A DNA stretch of 64,000 nucleotides. Origin: Pezicula radicicola (taxonomy: Eukaryota; Ascomycota; Leotiomycetes; Helotiales; Dermateaceae). The position numbers were made by a program, and so were the translations under genes. Shown piece after piece: positions 45,186 to 56,751 of the stretch (its first letter is position 1; every line of letters begins with the position of its first letter). The notes under the pieces are model-generated. The model saw nothing but the letters and a program-made list of their open reading frames with translations. It had not been told where the DNA came from and ran no database searches. The stretch covers positions 62,001 to 126,000 of the forward strand of contig PDUO01000046.1 of assembly GCA_003008705.1 (NCBI GenBank), given 5' to 3'.

Positions 45186-46589
45186 AAAATAGAAGTGAAA
45201 TGAATCAATTTGGTAACACAAATTCTCAAGACATTGAATCAAGGCTTTCTTTACATCTTCCCAAATTGAAGTTTGTGCTTTCCCTTGTTGTGAATATTAC
45301 CAAGTACTAACATGTTAGCTGTAGAATTTTTTTTCGAACAACTTAATTTTACACAATTCACTTAAAGTTAGAGGATATTAAGAAGGGTAGTCATATATAT
45401 TCTACCTATGAAGTTTAGTAGAAATTATCAATAGTAAAGCAGAGGAAAGGGTAAAAGGGAAAAGACAAAATGGCGTAAATCTTTGTAAAGATTCAAAGGT
45501 AGGTTTTATTATCCTTAGGGACTCGAAGTGATTTAGAGACTTAAATCTTGAACAACTTACAAATTAGTATAACTTAAGCAACCTAAATGATTTTAAAGAT
45601 TTATGTTATTCTACAAGCTTGGGGGTTTCTTAATCTTTCCTAAGAAAATTATTTACTATTTCATGTAAATAAACAGCACTACTAGGGCATAGAGTTATAT
45701 TTTCGTTTTGTGTTTTATTGATCTGGATAGAAAATCATCACAAGCCTGTGACTATCTTAATTGGACCGGTCAAAAAAAAAATCACAGCCTAAGACTATGG
45801 TTATTGTTGGGTAAAGTGATTGACCAATATGGCAACTTCGTGTGGCTTAGTTGACTAAGGATAACAGATTTGGCCCCCATGGATAAGTGGTTCGGTCCTT
45901 AAATACAAGATGGCCAGCCTTGGCCATCTAGACACAATATCGTGCTCGATTTATTCTTCATCCTTAGTCACATTGTCCTCTTACCACGGCCTATAATCAA
46001 AAATGTCGGGCTTAAATTTCAACATGCATTCGATCAAGCGTGCTGCTCGGTAGGAAGCTTGGTATGGTGACTCTTTTAACCTATTTAGGAGGATAACTAG
46101 ATCGAGTACCTAGGAGCCAAGCTCGAGTACCTGGCAGGCAACAGAGCTCACTAACAAGAATATGCCATGGAAGTTGATCCACAAATTTGGAGCAGCCACT
46201 ACAGATGATCTGGTCTGGGACCCTTTTGGGAGCATAAAAAAACATAGCTCGAAACTGATAGGCTATAAAGGGTCCGCCACTCGTTCGCACTACCAAGGAA
46301 GTCTCTGAACCGGGCCGTACCACCAAAGTATCTTGAAAAAAGCGTTAGTCTTACTTGCAGGCTCTCATAGCTTCGGGAGCTGATTATTTCTAGTACAGGA
46401 ACCTCGGGGTTGTCGGCTGTTACACAGTTTCTCCAAGATGCAATGGAGGGAAGTATTTAGAATGTTGATGTTTATGTTATGGATATTACAGCTGGAGCAA
46501 TAAATATGACGAAATAGGGTATAATAGCAGCGCCGCTCAGTCGCCCAAAGTTTAATAGCACCCAAAGTCCAAAGGAGAATCTACCAATC
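45186..46589. other. AT-rich intergenic DNA, 1.4 kb
   Basis: No gene is supported. The segment from 46060 to 46589 could hold the eroded 5' part of the CorA-like gene that follows, but I could not read it. Confidence 0.35.
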
Positions 46590-47815
46590 ATGTCGTCCAC
46601 AATCGCGGGCCCAGTTACGGTAGAAAATGAGGCCGATGCAGCGAATGTCAGCCGTGTTGGTCGTCTTTACCTGGTGGAAGACTTGCCAGCCTCAGTTATG
46701 GAAGTACTAGGCGACGAAGCGGGATGCAATATTGAGTTCTTTAATGACCATATTCGGAGGACTGGCGATGGTGTTCAACTCACTCTTCCGAGCAAAAGCA
46801 GCCAAGAGCCTCATCTGGTTATACCTTATAGGAGAACGTACAATGTTGGTTTTCACACAGCAGTCTTGTTAGTACGGAAGAGCATGCCAGTATTTAGTTC
46901 TCGAACATAGCAAAAGATGATTCTTGGTCCTGTAAATGAAAGCTCCTTTCTTTCGATCCTAAATATTGTTTCGGGGATCACCATTTTTTATATAGGTAAC
47001 CTTTACTGATTAATATAGACTAGGTAATTATACTTTGCGATCCTCATCCTGCAAATTCGCAATCCGGAATGAACAGACCAACTACGCGTACTTGCATCGA
47101 AGACATTCTTTCAAACCTTGACACAATCATGATCCTCATAGATCCGTACATCCTAGTCAGAACAATCTTACAACTCGCAAGTAAGCGATGGGCAACGGTG
47201 ATTCGCGACCAAGAATACTACATGTCACCAGGCCTCAAAGAGCAATATTTAGGCGTTGCCGATAACCGTCTTGTTGAAAAGGAATCATTTGGTGAATACC
47301 TCAAACAGACACTGGGGATGCTGAAGCTTAATCATCAGATTTTCAAAACTCTACGCTCGAAAAGTACTTCATTTGCACAGGAAGAAGATGAGTTACTTGG
47401 TGATTATGAATTTTTGATTGCCAAAGCAAAGACCCAGATTGCGCAGGGTCAAGCAGTATACCCGTTATTACAGCCATGATTGCTGTGGAAGAAAGGAGGA
47501 AGGCTATTCAGCAGGCTAACGATGTGAAGTAAGTGAAATTTTTCAAATCTTATGTGAATATTTGATATATGTTCGTAAAGCTAAGATTTGATTACTCCCA
47601 CTCCTAGAGCCTTAACAACTCTTGCGACTGTACTTATCCCGCTTTCTTTTGTAGCAGGCGTCTTCGGCATGAACGTCACACAATTCAACCCTGAAATCAA
47701 TGTTCCCATCTGGATTTACTTTGTGGTTGCCATACCTGTTACGGTCTTATCTATGCTACTTGTGTGGCATTGGTCAGATCTTTTACAGGTGTTCAAGCAG
47801 AATTATTCTCGGTGA
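46590..47815 (+). pseudogene. CorA-type divalent-cation channel-like gene, apparently broken
   Basis: Three stretches read as a fungal CorA-like membrane protein. The first (46590-46907) includes EVLGDEAGCNIEFFNDHI and GFHTAVLLVRKS and stops at TAG 46908-46910. The second (about 47025-47450) includes VIILCDPHP, MILIDPYILVRTILQLASKRWATVIRDQEYYMSP and YLKQTLGMLKLNHQIFKT. The third, joined by a good intron (47529-47607), has two C-terminal membrane helices with the family's GMN signature (FVAGVFGMNVTQF). A one-base frame change near 47448 separates the second and third parts, and no splice rescues the first stop cleanly. CorA channels pass Mg2+ or related ions. An unusual exon structure remains an alternative to decay. 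Confidence 0.62.
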
Positions 47816-50800
47816 TTTCTAAGTTGCTTTCGGAGGAAGAGGCAGTGGAGCTATAGAACTCTGTTTGCATGTTTTGACCTCTAGTTTGTTCAGTATAGAA
47901 ATAGCTAATAGGCGGTAATGTAAACTTCTAGAAGGAAATCTTAAGAGAGAGGATTTGCCATGTAGGGTTGTTCTCTATGGGCGTCATCTTCTAGTACTAT
48001 AAAAGTAGACGCACTGATGCGCTTGCTGTGATGAAGCTTATGGTTGGCAGCTTGGTGGGTAAGTCCGTCATTCCTGATGAAAATAGGTATCGAAAGTTTC
48101 GACTGTAGTTTTTTTTTTTGGATATTGAAGTAATGGAGCGCATCATGTGATATCAGAAGCCATGCTTCAACCACAGAACAACTTGTGAATATTCCCTTGC
48201 ATATTCGACTTGAAATCAGCTATCAAAATAAAGACGGATAAAAAAGGGCATCTGAGTGCTAGGCACAAGACCAAATCCTTTTAAGAAGTGGGTAGGAAAT
48301 GTTGATTTGCTCTTAGTAGGTATGATCGACCACTGGGTCGATATTCCATACAATTCGTGGTATCAGCTGTGCTGTCTTCTTAATATTCTCTGGTTGGGTT
48401 TGGAGCATATGATTAGCCTCCGTAGGCGCCAACCTACTGACTCGAAGCTGTAGCTTCCTGCAGATAAACGCCAGGAAAGAGTCGGATGGAAGTTGCGAAG
48501 TGCCCCGAGTCCAACCAGATTCTCCCGAACACAGTTGTTGATCAAGGTCGCACATGACCTCTAGCTCTGGAAAAATGGGGCTGAGTAGAACTCAAGAAGT
48601 ACTCAGAGCCAACCCGTGCCTCACCAAACTGTGACTTCAACCAGCAGGCGCGGCGCAAGGGCTTCCCCGAAACATTTGTTATTGGGAGATAATTGCCAGA
48701 AAGAAGCCATACAGAGGTCACAAAGTACCTTGACACCAACCGCCTCGTTATATAGTGGATTTCAGGCAAGTCTAGGTACCTTAGTACCCAGCAGGCAGGC
48801 GCTGCCAGACCATTTCTGCAAAATTTCGAGTCTGGTTGTGGGCAACTAACCGCTACTGAACAGCGAAAAAGAGGAGACGACGAGACCACTTTGTATTCAA
48901 AGACATCCTTAAGCCAACCCCGTCCTTAAAAGCCCTACTCTATGAAACACACTTACGCGGCCACGTGATGAAAGCTTGTTGTATTTGTACCTTACGAAGG
49001 TTAAGGTACGGGTATTCCCAAGACTCGAAACCCTAAAGCAGGGATGAACAACGCTGGCTAACACAGCAGAAGAAGCAAATAGACAAAGTCATTGGCAAAC
49101 GGAAGCTACTGACTGGCTTGCCACGACGGCCGCCAACTTCGGCTCCTCCCTCATCTTGTTCCAGGAACCGATAACCGATTTTCTACGAGGGAAGCCCTAG
49201 AATATGGATCGTCCTGAGGGCGGGAGCCAGATGAAAGCAGTAAATCTGGCGAAAGGAGGAGGCGATTTTTCATGGCATGGCATTACTGAGGCCGATGTTG
49301 AGTTTGGAGGAACACCACCATGCAGGAAGGGTGAGGATGGGCGAGGATAGGATGTCGTTGAAGTTCTTCGAGCACAGACGATCTGGATCTTTGGCGCTAA
49401 TCTACAGGGTAAGTCTTGGCTAATAAGTACTTACTGGACTGTATCTCCGTAGAGTAGATTACTGTCGCAGCTTCTTATCCTTCCCTCACCTCGCAACATC
49501 GTTAAGATAACCGGATCTTGCGATGAGGAATACAGTAAAATGCTCGACATACACAGCACACGCGTTCTTTGACCCTCTAATTCCCACTGAGCAATTCACA
49601 CGGTTCCTCGACGTACATTGGCGAACTACGGGGTCGATGTTTGTGGGCCTCTTTGTTTCCTTCGGTAGCCAAAGCCGATTTTTCCAAGGGTTTCGCTGAA
49701 GCATCGCAAGTTTCATCTGTAAAAACCAACAACCCATCACTTGTGGACCAAACTCCAGCACACCCACCCATTTCTCAACCTTGTGGTAGATAGCGAACGA
49801 CCCAGGATGCCGAGAGCATATGAGACCATTCTCCGTACTGACAAAGCCCCTCGAAAGCTCGCGCACAGGGTGATATTAATCACACGGCTTATACACCCTT
49901 TGTGCATGGACAATTATTGGACCCCTCCTCTCTCCTGGCTGCACAAGGAACCATATATGATGCAGCAGCGTCTACTCGAGTACACTCTATATCCAGCAGT
50001 CGGTGTGTCGGACGACGGGCAGCGGTGATGAGTGAGGAGCCAATTCCGGCGTGAAGAGTCAAGACCCTTGAGGGTTTTGGTATCAGGGGCACACCACCAT
50101 GACAAACAAAATCGCACTCATACCATCGCTATCTTGAGTCAACGCACAGCTTAAGCGCTGAACTGCCGGCGAGAATAGCTACGATACTGTAAGGATATTA
50201 CCAGAAATAAAGCATCTGTGGCTTTCGCGCATATTCCGAGTTCTTTGCGCATGGTCGCATCGCTACGCGCCACGATCAGGCTCTGCTGTCGCGATATTTC
50301 TTGCGATATCTCGCAATGGTTGGCGATAGAAGACCTTTGACTGGAAAAGATGCGACACCCGCACGTACCATGATCATACCAGCATCATACCAGCATCTGC
50401 ATCTCATCCTGAGTCCTGGGGATGGTCCTGACTGGCTGCCGTTTGAAGTTTAACGCATCTTGACAGCTCAACCCTGTGTTTCTCCGTTGCCACCCCTGCG
50501 TCCACTTTGACGACCCCACGATTTGCGACTCCCAAACAGCCGCTTCCCAGCGTTGATAGGACGAGATCGTCCTGTATGCTACGAGATCAAAAAATGCACG
50601 GCGATGGTAGATGGGGCCCGCACTTTCGAGAAAGCCCATCTTTTGTCTTTGTGATCTGTTTTGAGTATTTGCGACGTTGTTTCAATGAACTGATGAGTCG
50701 AAGCTATATCCCAGTAAGTCATTTGTGCGGCGCGTGCCTTGAGTCCCTTGACAAAGACGCAGTGAGATTCTTTATATGGGCCATTCACCACCTATTCTCG

Positions 50801-51175
50801 GCTACTGCTTTTTTTCATTGTCTATTCTTTCTGAACCTCGCAGGCCATTGTGCCTTATTCAGAACAATCATAATCACAATAATAGTTCGGTGTATTCATT
50901 GTTCTATCCATTGTCTACCGTCTTTAGACAACTCTACGCTGGCCGTTATAAATTCGTTCGCCGGCCGCCCTTTTTTTAAATTCATTTCTTCAGAGCAGAA
51001 CATCAAAAACATCCAAACCAGTACATTCATTCAGCTCCAATTCAAGCTCAACTTCGAAGTCGAAGACACTCGAAAGCTCCAAGACTCGAAGACTCAAACC
51101 GAAACCCCAGAATATCAGTCTAAGTTCGCAGGCGAACAGAAACTGCATCACAAAAACAAACAAAAAACAATCATC
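47816..51175. other. Gene-poor interval, 3.4 kb
   Basis: There are several short frames but none with family features. The frame of the DUF7492 gene stays open upstream to 50507 without a protein-like composition; the signal peptide marks the true start at 51176. The last few hundred bases, CA-rich and pyrimidine-rich, look like a long 5' leader. Confidence 0.4.
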
Positions 51176-52645
51176 ATGAAATCTCCCTTCTCACGCTCTG
51201 CAGGCTTCGTCGCCATCAGCTTCTTGACTTGCCTCCCAGAAATCCAAGCCCACTCCTGGGTCGAACAGCTCATGGTCATCGCATCAAACGGAACCTTCGT
51301 CGGTGCACCAGGCTACCCACGAGGTCAGGTGGATAGAACAGTGGCAGGCTGGAACAACGACGATATGACCTTCTTGGTCCCTCCTAATACCGGTGGCAAT
51401 AAAATCGCCACAACTCAAGCTATGTGCCAGTACCCAACTCCTGGCACATCACAGGAATCAGAGCGCCCAGTCTTGACAGCCTCAGCAGGAGACAACGTCG
51501 CACTTCGCTACCAGGAAAACGGCCATGTTACCCAGCCTCTTCTCTCAGGACTCAAGCCAAACGGAAGCGGCACAGTCTTCATCTATGGAACAAGCCAGCC
51601 TAAGACCACAGACACCTACCTCGCCATCCACGGTGCAAATGGCTGGAACGCAGCAGGAACAGGAGGCGACGGACGTGGACAGCTCCTTGCAACCCAATAC
51701 TTCGACGATGGACAGTGCTATCAGGTCAACCCCTCAACCATCTCCACCATTCGACAGAAGGAGTTCTCCCACACTACCTCGGCGCTCATGGGGCCTGATC
51801 TTTGGTGCCAGAACAATGTTCAGCTCCCAGCCAATATCAATGGAACCTCGTACACACTGTACTGGGTCTGGGACTGGCCAACTATTGACGGTGACGGATC
51901 TATCACCAAGAACGAGTCCTACACCACGTGCATGGACATCAACATTTCCAAGACAGCAAGCAAGGCAGCAAAAGTCGGTGTCTCCTTCAAGAAAGGTCAA
52001 GATCTGAACTCCGCCGCCATCTCCACTGAGCTTGGAAACCCCTTCGCCGCACCAACAGCAAGCTTCGCTCCCATCAATCTCAAGCAGACAGGAGTCCTCT
52101 TTCAAGCTGACCCAGGTGTCTCTGCTGCAGCCACTGCAGTCGGAACCAAAACTGGCTCTGCGTCAGTCACAACATCAGCAACCGCATCGTCAAAGAATGG
52201 TTCTAAGCCCACCACAACCACCACATCCAGGGCGGCGAACACTCCAGCATCTAGCGCAAACCAGGGCGCAGATCAGGGCTCAAGCCAGGTCACAGTTACA
52301 GTCACTCAAACTCCGGCCATCAACGGGGCCGTCACTGTCACTGTCACTCAGATTCCAGCTACCGTCACTGTCACCACTACCGTGGGTCAAGGCCAGGAGA
52401 GCGCACAAGCCAAAACAACCAGCTCCATTGTTGCTTCCCAGGCGCCAAACGCATCTGCCGGCAGCAAACCGCCTTCAGTAGCTCACTTCCTTGACGCAGC
52501 TAGCAAAGTCATCACCCCTACAACTCTTGCCACAGTCGCTTCATCGGCTACATTGCACTCGAACGGCACGATTGCGACCGGCTCCCCCAAACCCCGCAGA
52601 CATATCAAGAAGCACAGGCTGCCTCTTGACTATGCAATATCATAA
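51176..52645 (+). CDS. Secreted DUF7492-like protein with N-terminal histidine
   Basis: A single exon encodes 489 residues. The first 25 (MKSPFSRSAGFVAISF...EIQA) form a signal peptide whose likely cleavage leaves HSWVEQL at the mature N-terminus. The globular domain, residues 26 to about 310, has the pattern GAPGYPRG, ALRYQENGHVTQP, VFIYGTSQP, GGDGRGQLLATQYFDDGQCYQVN, MGPDLWCQNNVQLP and YTLYWVWDWPT, with paired cysteines. I believe this is DUF7492, a fungal secreted family. The tail is Ser/Thr/Ala-rich with TVTVTQ-type repeats (likely O-glycosylated) and ends in a basic segment; no GPI signal is evident. An N-terminal His after secretion is the copper-binding arrangement of lytic polysaccharide monooxygenases, so a copper role is worth asking about, but that is inference. 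Confidence 0.82.
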   Translation: MKSPFSRSAGFVAISFLTCLPEIQAHSWVEQLMVIASNGTFVGAPGYPRGQVDRTVAGWNNDDMTFLVPPNTGGNKIATTQAMCQYPTPGTSQESERPVLTASAGDNVALRYQENGHVTQPLLSGLKPNGSGTVFIYGTSQPKTTDTYLAIHGANGWNAAGTGGDGRGQLLATQYFDDGQCYQVNPSTISTIRQKEFSHTTSALMGPDLWCQNNVQLPANINGTSYTLYWVWDWPTIDGDGSITKNESYTTCMDINISKTASKAAKVGVSFKKGQDLNSAAISTELGNPFAAPTASFAPINLKQTGVLFQADPGVSAAATAVGTKTGSASVTTSATASSKNGSKPTTTTTSRAANTPASSANQGADQGSSQVTVTVTQTPAINGAVTVTVTQIPATVTVTTTVGQGQESAQAKTTSSIVASQAPNASAGSKPPSVAHFLDAASKVITPTTLATVASSATLHSNGTIATGSPKPRRHIKKHRLPLDYAIS

Positions 52646-55064
52646 AACTCCAACAAAGAAAAGCGCTCAAAGAACAGGTTCTCTGAGAAATGGAGTTAAA
52701 GAAAATAAAAAGGTTTGGGGTTCAAAGAAGGCGTTTGGTTTCCTTTTATGTCTTTCACTTCAATTATACCATTACTGCATCTAGGGATTTGGTTCTAAGG
52801 ACTTACGAACGGATAAAAGGGTCATAAGCTGCCACACAGCGCGGCACCATTGCATTTGGCTGGCGTTTGGGGGAACTTGATACCACATGAGAATGAAATT
52901 ATGACTTGTAAATATGGGGTGGATTGGGATACTAGGCGCAAGCGTCTTGTACTGTACATATGTAGCAGACTTAGAGGATACACAGCCTGTATCACAAACA
53001 GAATACAGAGCCAGGTCTTGTACCAAAAACACAATTTTCCGATGCATTCAATTAGTGATTTCCATTTCCTACCTAACTAATCTCGTGACTTTCAAACCCA
53101 TCAAACCCGTGATAGCATGTGATCTTAATCTTCCCATCGTGACCTTAAACATTTAACCTTGAACAAGATGAGATGAGACGAAAAATCAATCAAAAAAATC
53201 ATAAGACGAACCACATGAAACTAAAATAATTAAACCTCCGTCCACACAGCACTGTACGACATCATTTAATGATCTTCAGGGAAATTGTACGCGTACTCCA
53301 CACTGATACCCACATACCCACCACCCCAACCATCTGAATTATTTTGAAGCGAGAAATCTCCCTCCGGTTTTCGCTTATGGTTTTCTGTTTTGCTGTTTGT
53401 CGGTGTTTGATTTTCGTGTGGTTTGGGGTTTGATCGTCCATATTGGTGGGATGGGATGAAAGATAAGGGATAAGGGATAAGGAAATGAGGGGTTTACTGT
53501 AAGAAGGGAGGGATTTTTGGGTGTGCTTGTTTGGTTGTGAGCGGTTTTTTTTTTCTTACTGCAGGTTGAGATTAGAGGAGGATTGAGAAATTTGGAATAT
53601 TGGTTTGAAGTACGAAGTGAGTTTGGGGGGGAGGGTTGGTGTTACCACGAACACGGAATGTCGCAATTTTGCTACAATAATTAATTTATTTGTAGGAAAT
53701 GAAATGTGAGAATTTGTAAGATGGATAGTATTTCTTGTACCTTAAATTTTTAGCGATCTTTTGATTGATGGCATTTTCCTTGAAAAAAAAAAAAAGCTAG
53801 AACATCTATAGAATATATGTATTTGGTATTACTATATTAGTATTAAGTAGTATATTTAGTAGAAACGTGATGTACTGTAGCAGAAGAAATTAAATAGTAA
53901 GAGACTAAATTATACTAGTAATGTTCTAGTTTATTTATTATGGTGTAATTATTGTATGTGATACCGTAGTCATGTTTAGAATATATTCTACAGGTATGGT
54001 AGTGTATTTTGTAATGAGGAAGGATTGCGATAAGTAGGGAGCGTAGATAAAGAGGGGGAGAGTAAATGTATGGAATTTTACGAGGTAGGAGTAGAAGTTA
54101 GGGATATTGTTTTGTGAAGTGCTGGTGTTATGAAAGTACTTTCAGAGCCGAGGATGCTTATTTAAAAACTTATCCTATTTATATTATATATATTCCCTGC
54201 GAGAACTATCGAGCTAGGTGTATTGTTCCTTTCCTTTACTAAGAACTATATCCACTAAGTTTTTAAAAATATAATGACCGTGTCTCTGCTTCTACTCTAT
54301 TGTATTTGGTTATATGGATTTGAGTATTAGGTGGCACTTGTAAAAGGCTTGTAGCTAGTTTTACTGGGAGTATAGACATTGTTGCTATTAGTTGTAGAAA
54401 TCTGAAAGGTTGGGGTACCCTTTGTATGAAAGTACGAAAGGTATATTACAGCAAGATAATATATTCCTTGCTTATTTGTAGCTAGATACTTTCGTACTAA
54501 GGCCATGACAAAAAGTTATAAGACTATAGCGTTCGTACCTTATAGAATAACTAAGTACAGGCTCTCGCAGCCTAGCCATAGCGTACTTATTTTAGTTGTA
54601 CTATATACTTCTATACCCTAGGAATAAACAAAAGTCCTATAGCCTTTGCTAGGCTATTATTTCTAGAGTATTATCCCGCCTATAGGCTGTCATTGCCTAG
54701 CCACTTAGCAAATACAGGGCAAATACATGCCTTATCGTCTTATGACTCTTTGCCTATAACAGATAGCTGTTGCGTGATATTCTGAGGACTTAACCCACAA
54801 GTGCCCTCTCTTCCTGTAGGCTCAACTAAGTCGTTGAATTTGAAACACATTTACAATCGCGATGCGATAACGTTAACGCAGCTACTAAGTTAAAAAAAAG
54901 GCCGTATAGGTATTCTTTACAGGATGGCTAAACCTGTTTCTGCAATTTTAAGTCAACTGAATACACAACTAGCATTGTAATAGCACATAATAGTATATTT
55001 ACCAACCTAGTCTATTCTTAGAACTTAGTCCATAAATACTAATTGTACGCGCCTCAGTTCGCTA
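52646..55064. other. AT-rich gene-free DNA, 2.4 kb
   Basis: After the DUF7492 3' end the sequence turns AT-rich from about 53650. No coding frame is supported. It has the look of RIP-eroded repeats leading into the LTR relic. Confidence 0.4.
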
Positions 55065-55230
55065 TATTAGGAATAATATAATAAACTAACTAAATTAATA
55101 AAGCTATTTACATGTGGGGTTGCCACAATATATAAGACTAAATAGACTTTCCGAATGTTCTAGTGCACCCTCGTGGGAAAATAACCTCTGTATTGATGCT
55201 ATAGATGCCTGTACACCCTTAATAAGAAAG
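55065..55230 (-). repeat. LTR copy of the Copia-like relic (3' LTR by gag orientation)
   Basis: It shares with 56263-56396 the block ATAAGACTAAATAGACTT and its surroundings (TGTGGGGTTG...CCGAATGTTCT). The terminal bases are mutated (TATTAGGAAT for TGTCAGGAAT), and about 34 extra bases lie in its second half. The right-hand limit is approximate. Confidence 0.72.
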
Positions 55231-56262
55231 CAACTTAAAGTTTATTGTAAAGGGTTGATCTAGAATATATAGTATTTGTGGTAATATTAGTTATCATTGT
55301 AGATAAAAAAAGAAGAAGCGTGTAGCTACGCTGGCAATATATATAGGGGGCATGTGAAAAGAGACTAAGTGGAAAGCTAAGCGGAAGCGAGGCACTAAGT
55401 GAACCGTGACATCTATAATCAAATTGCACATGTCCTCTTGGTTCTTGTGTAATAGCAAGGTTAGTATATACTATATCTCCTTTCTTCTTCTTCTTCTTCT
55501 TCTTCCGAAGAGCTCTTACTTCTTGAACTCTATGCAGCTTCCTGTGCCTTCTTGTACTTCCTACAGTTAGCCTGCACATATTCTCCCTTGCTATAAAACT
55601 AACACTTGTGCTTTCCCTTATACTTGCCTAACGGGTTACCTTTCGTATAGGCTCGTGCTAGAACAGTAGTTGCAGGTAAGGAGGCTTGTGTGTGTATTTC
55701 GAGGGACTGCAAGGAGTTGACTGTCTGCGTAAGATTTAGTGTCTCTTGTAGATAATACTGCCTCTAGCTCTGCCACTTAGTTCGATCGGAAAGAGCTTGT
55801 AGAATGCGATCAATTAGATCTCTTTTAGATAGAGAGAAGTCTGTATTCATTAGCTGAGGTTGAATTAATTCAAGTCAAAGAACAAAGGCGCGGATAGATT
55901 CGATTTCTAGCCCACACACTGTCTGTGCTTCGATTATACACCTTAAGCTTGTTCCACATCGAGGTAGTGTTCTGGCTGTGTATTTCAAAAGCAAGCGAGG
56001 TCTGCAAATTCGAAGAGATAGAGTTGAAAATAATCATTACTGCGCAGCTATTAAGCTCATCATCTCTTAGTTTCGAACCATTTACAATAGGCTAGGTATT
56101 CGATGAAATTAAGGCTGCTTTGTATGTCTGCGCAAAATGCGAATAGCTGTCTCCTATAAGGATCAAAACTCGTCCCTATTTGCAGGCATAATAGCCTTCA
56201 TATGCTGTAGAAGCCGTCATATTGATGAAATCGAATAGAGCGCAGAAGCTGGGCATATAACC

Positions 56263-56396
56263 TGTCAGGAATAATATGATGAACTGACTGAACTGATGAA
56301 GCTATTCAGATGTGGGGTTGTTACACCATATAAGACTAAATAGACTTTCCGAATGTTCTGATGCCTAGAGTCTATTTGTAAGCACCATTCCTGACA
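56263..56396 (-). repeat. LTR copy of the Copia-like relic (5' LTR by gag orientation)
   Basis: 134 bp beginning TGTCAGGAAT and ending ATTCCTGACA, the expected TG...CA ends with a 10-bp terminal inverted repeat. It ends 355 bp before the start codon of the NLR gene. Confidence 0.8.
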
Positions 56397-56461
56397 CGCC
56401 GGATCATTGGTTCCTCAGTGTTTAACCCAATCCATCTTCTAATCCGTAGAATACCTCTGCT

Positions 56462-56463
<2 letters not shown>

Positions 56464-56511
<48 letters not shown>

Positions 56512-56522
56512 TCTCTCTCTCT
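56464..56522. repeat. (TC)n/(CA)n microsatellite in the NLR upstream region
   Basis: About 38 bases of uninterrupted TC dinucleotides, a short CA run, then more CT. It lies 230-290 bp upstream of the NLR start, where CT-rich tracts often accompany fungal promoters. Confidence 0.9.
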
Positions 56523-56751
56523 GTCTCACACTAGTGCTTGGCATAGAGCGACAATTCTGCTTTCTTGGATGTGAATTGGTAGCGGACGAAGCATCTACAG
56601 CTAATCTTGTACGCCCGAGCCCCAACACAATCACATGCTGAACAGCCTCGCTCGAACCCTTTCTGTGAGTATGTTGGTCTAGTCATCTCTTCAAGAAGCT
56701 AATGAGAATTGTCTAGAGAGTCCCACTTCAAACACATCTCGCAGATACATC

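Larger units (their letters stand above)
55065..56396 (-). mobile_element. Gag-only LTR retrotransposon relic (Copia-like), antisense
   Basis: Two LTR-like direct repeats bound about 1 kb of internal DNA. Read on the minus strand, the internal part starts right after the upstream LTR with GGTTATATGCCCAGC, a primer-binding-like tract. A gag-like frame follows from ATG 56220, with stops: LNSCAVMIIFNSISSNLQTSLAF, SMWNKLKVYNRSTDS, MNTDFSLSKRDLIDRILQAL and a damaged CCHC knuckle (C-x-FYSKGEYVQANC near 55580), then a Glu-rich run. This order matches Copia gag (UBN2 type). No protease, integrase or reverse transcriptase is present, so it is a truncated or non-autonomous element. Flanking bases CGCTA and CGCCG may be a mutated 5-bp target duplication. 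Confidence 0.72.

Noticed and set aside
50507..51175. N-terminal extension of the DUF7492 frame
   Set aside because: The frame is open but the composition is not protein-like; the signal peptide at 51176 fixes the start.
51734..52105. Antisense frame within the DUF7492 gene
   Set aside because: Shadow of a strongly biased secreted-protein coding sequence.
42816..54150. Shared CTTTCAGAGCC words in two AT-rich tracts (near 42826 and 54139)
   Set aside because: The match is about a dozen bases with no extended similarity, so not a repeat family.
55235..55579. 114-residue antisense frame with a poly-Lys run
   Set aside because: The Lys run is an out-of-frame reading of the Glu-rich end of the gag relic; part of the retroelement, not a gene.
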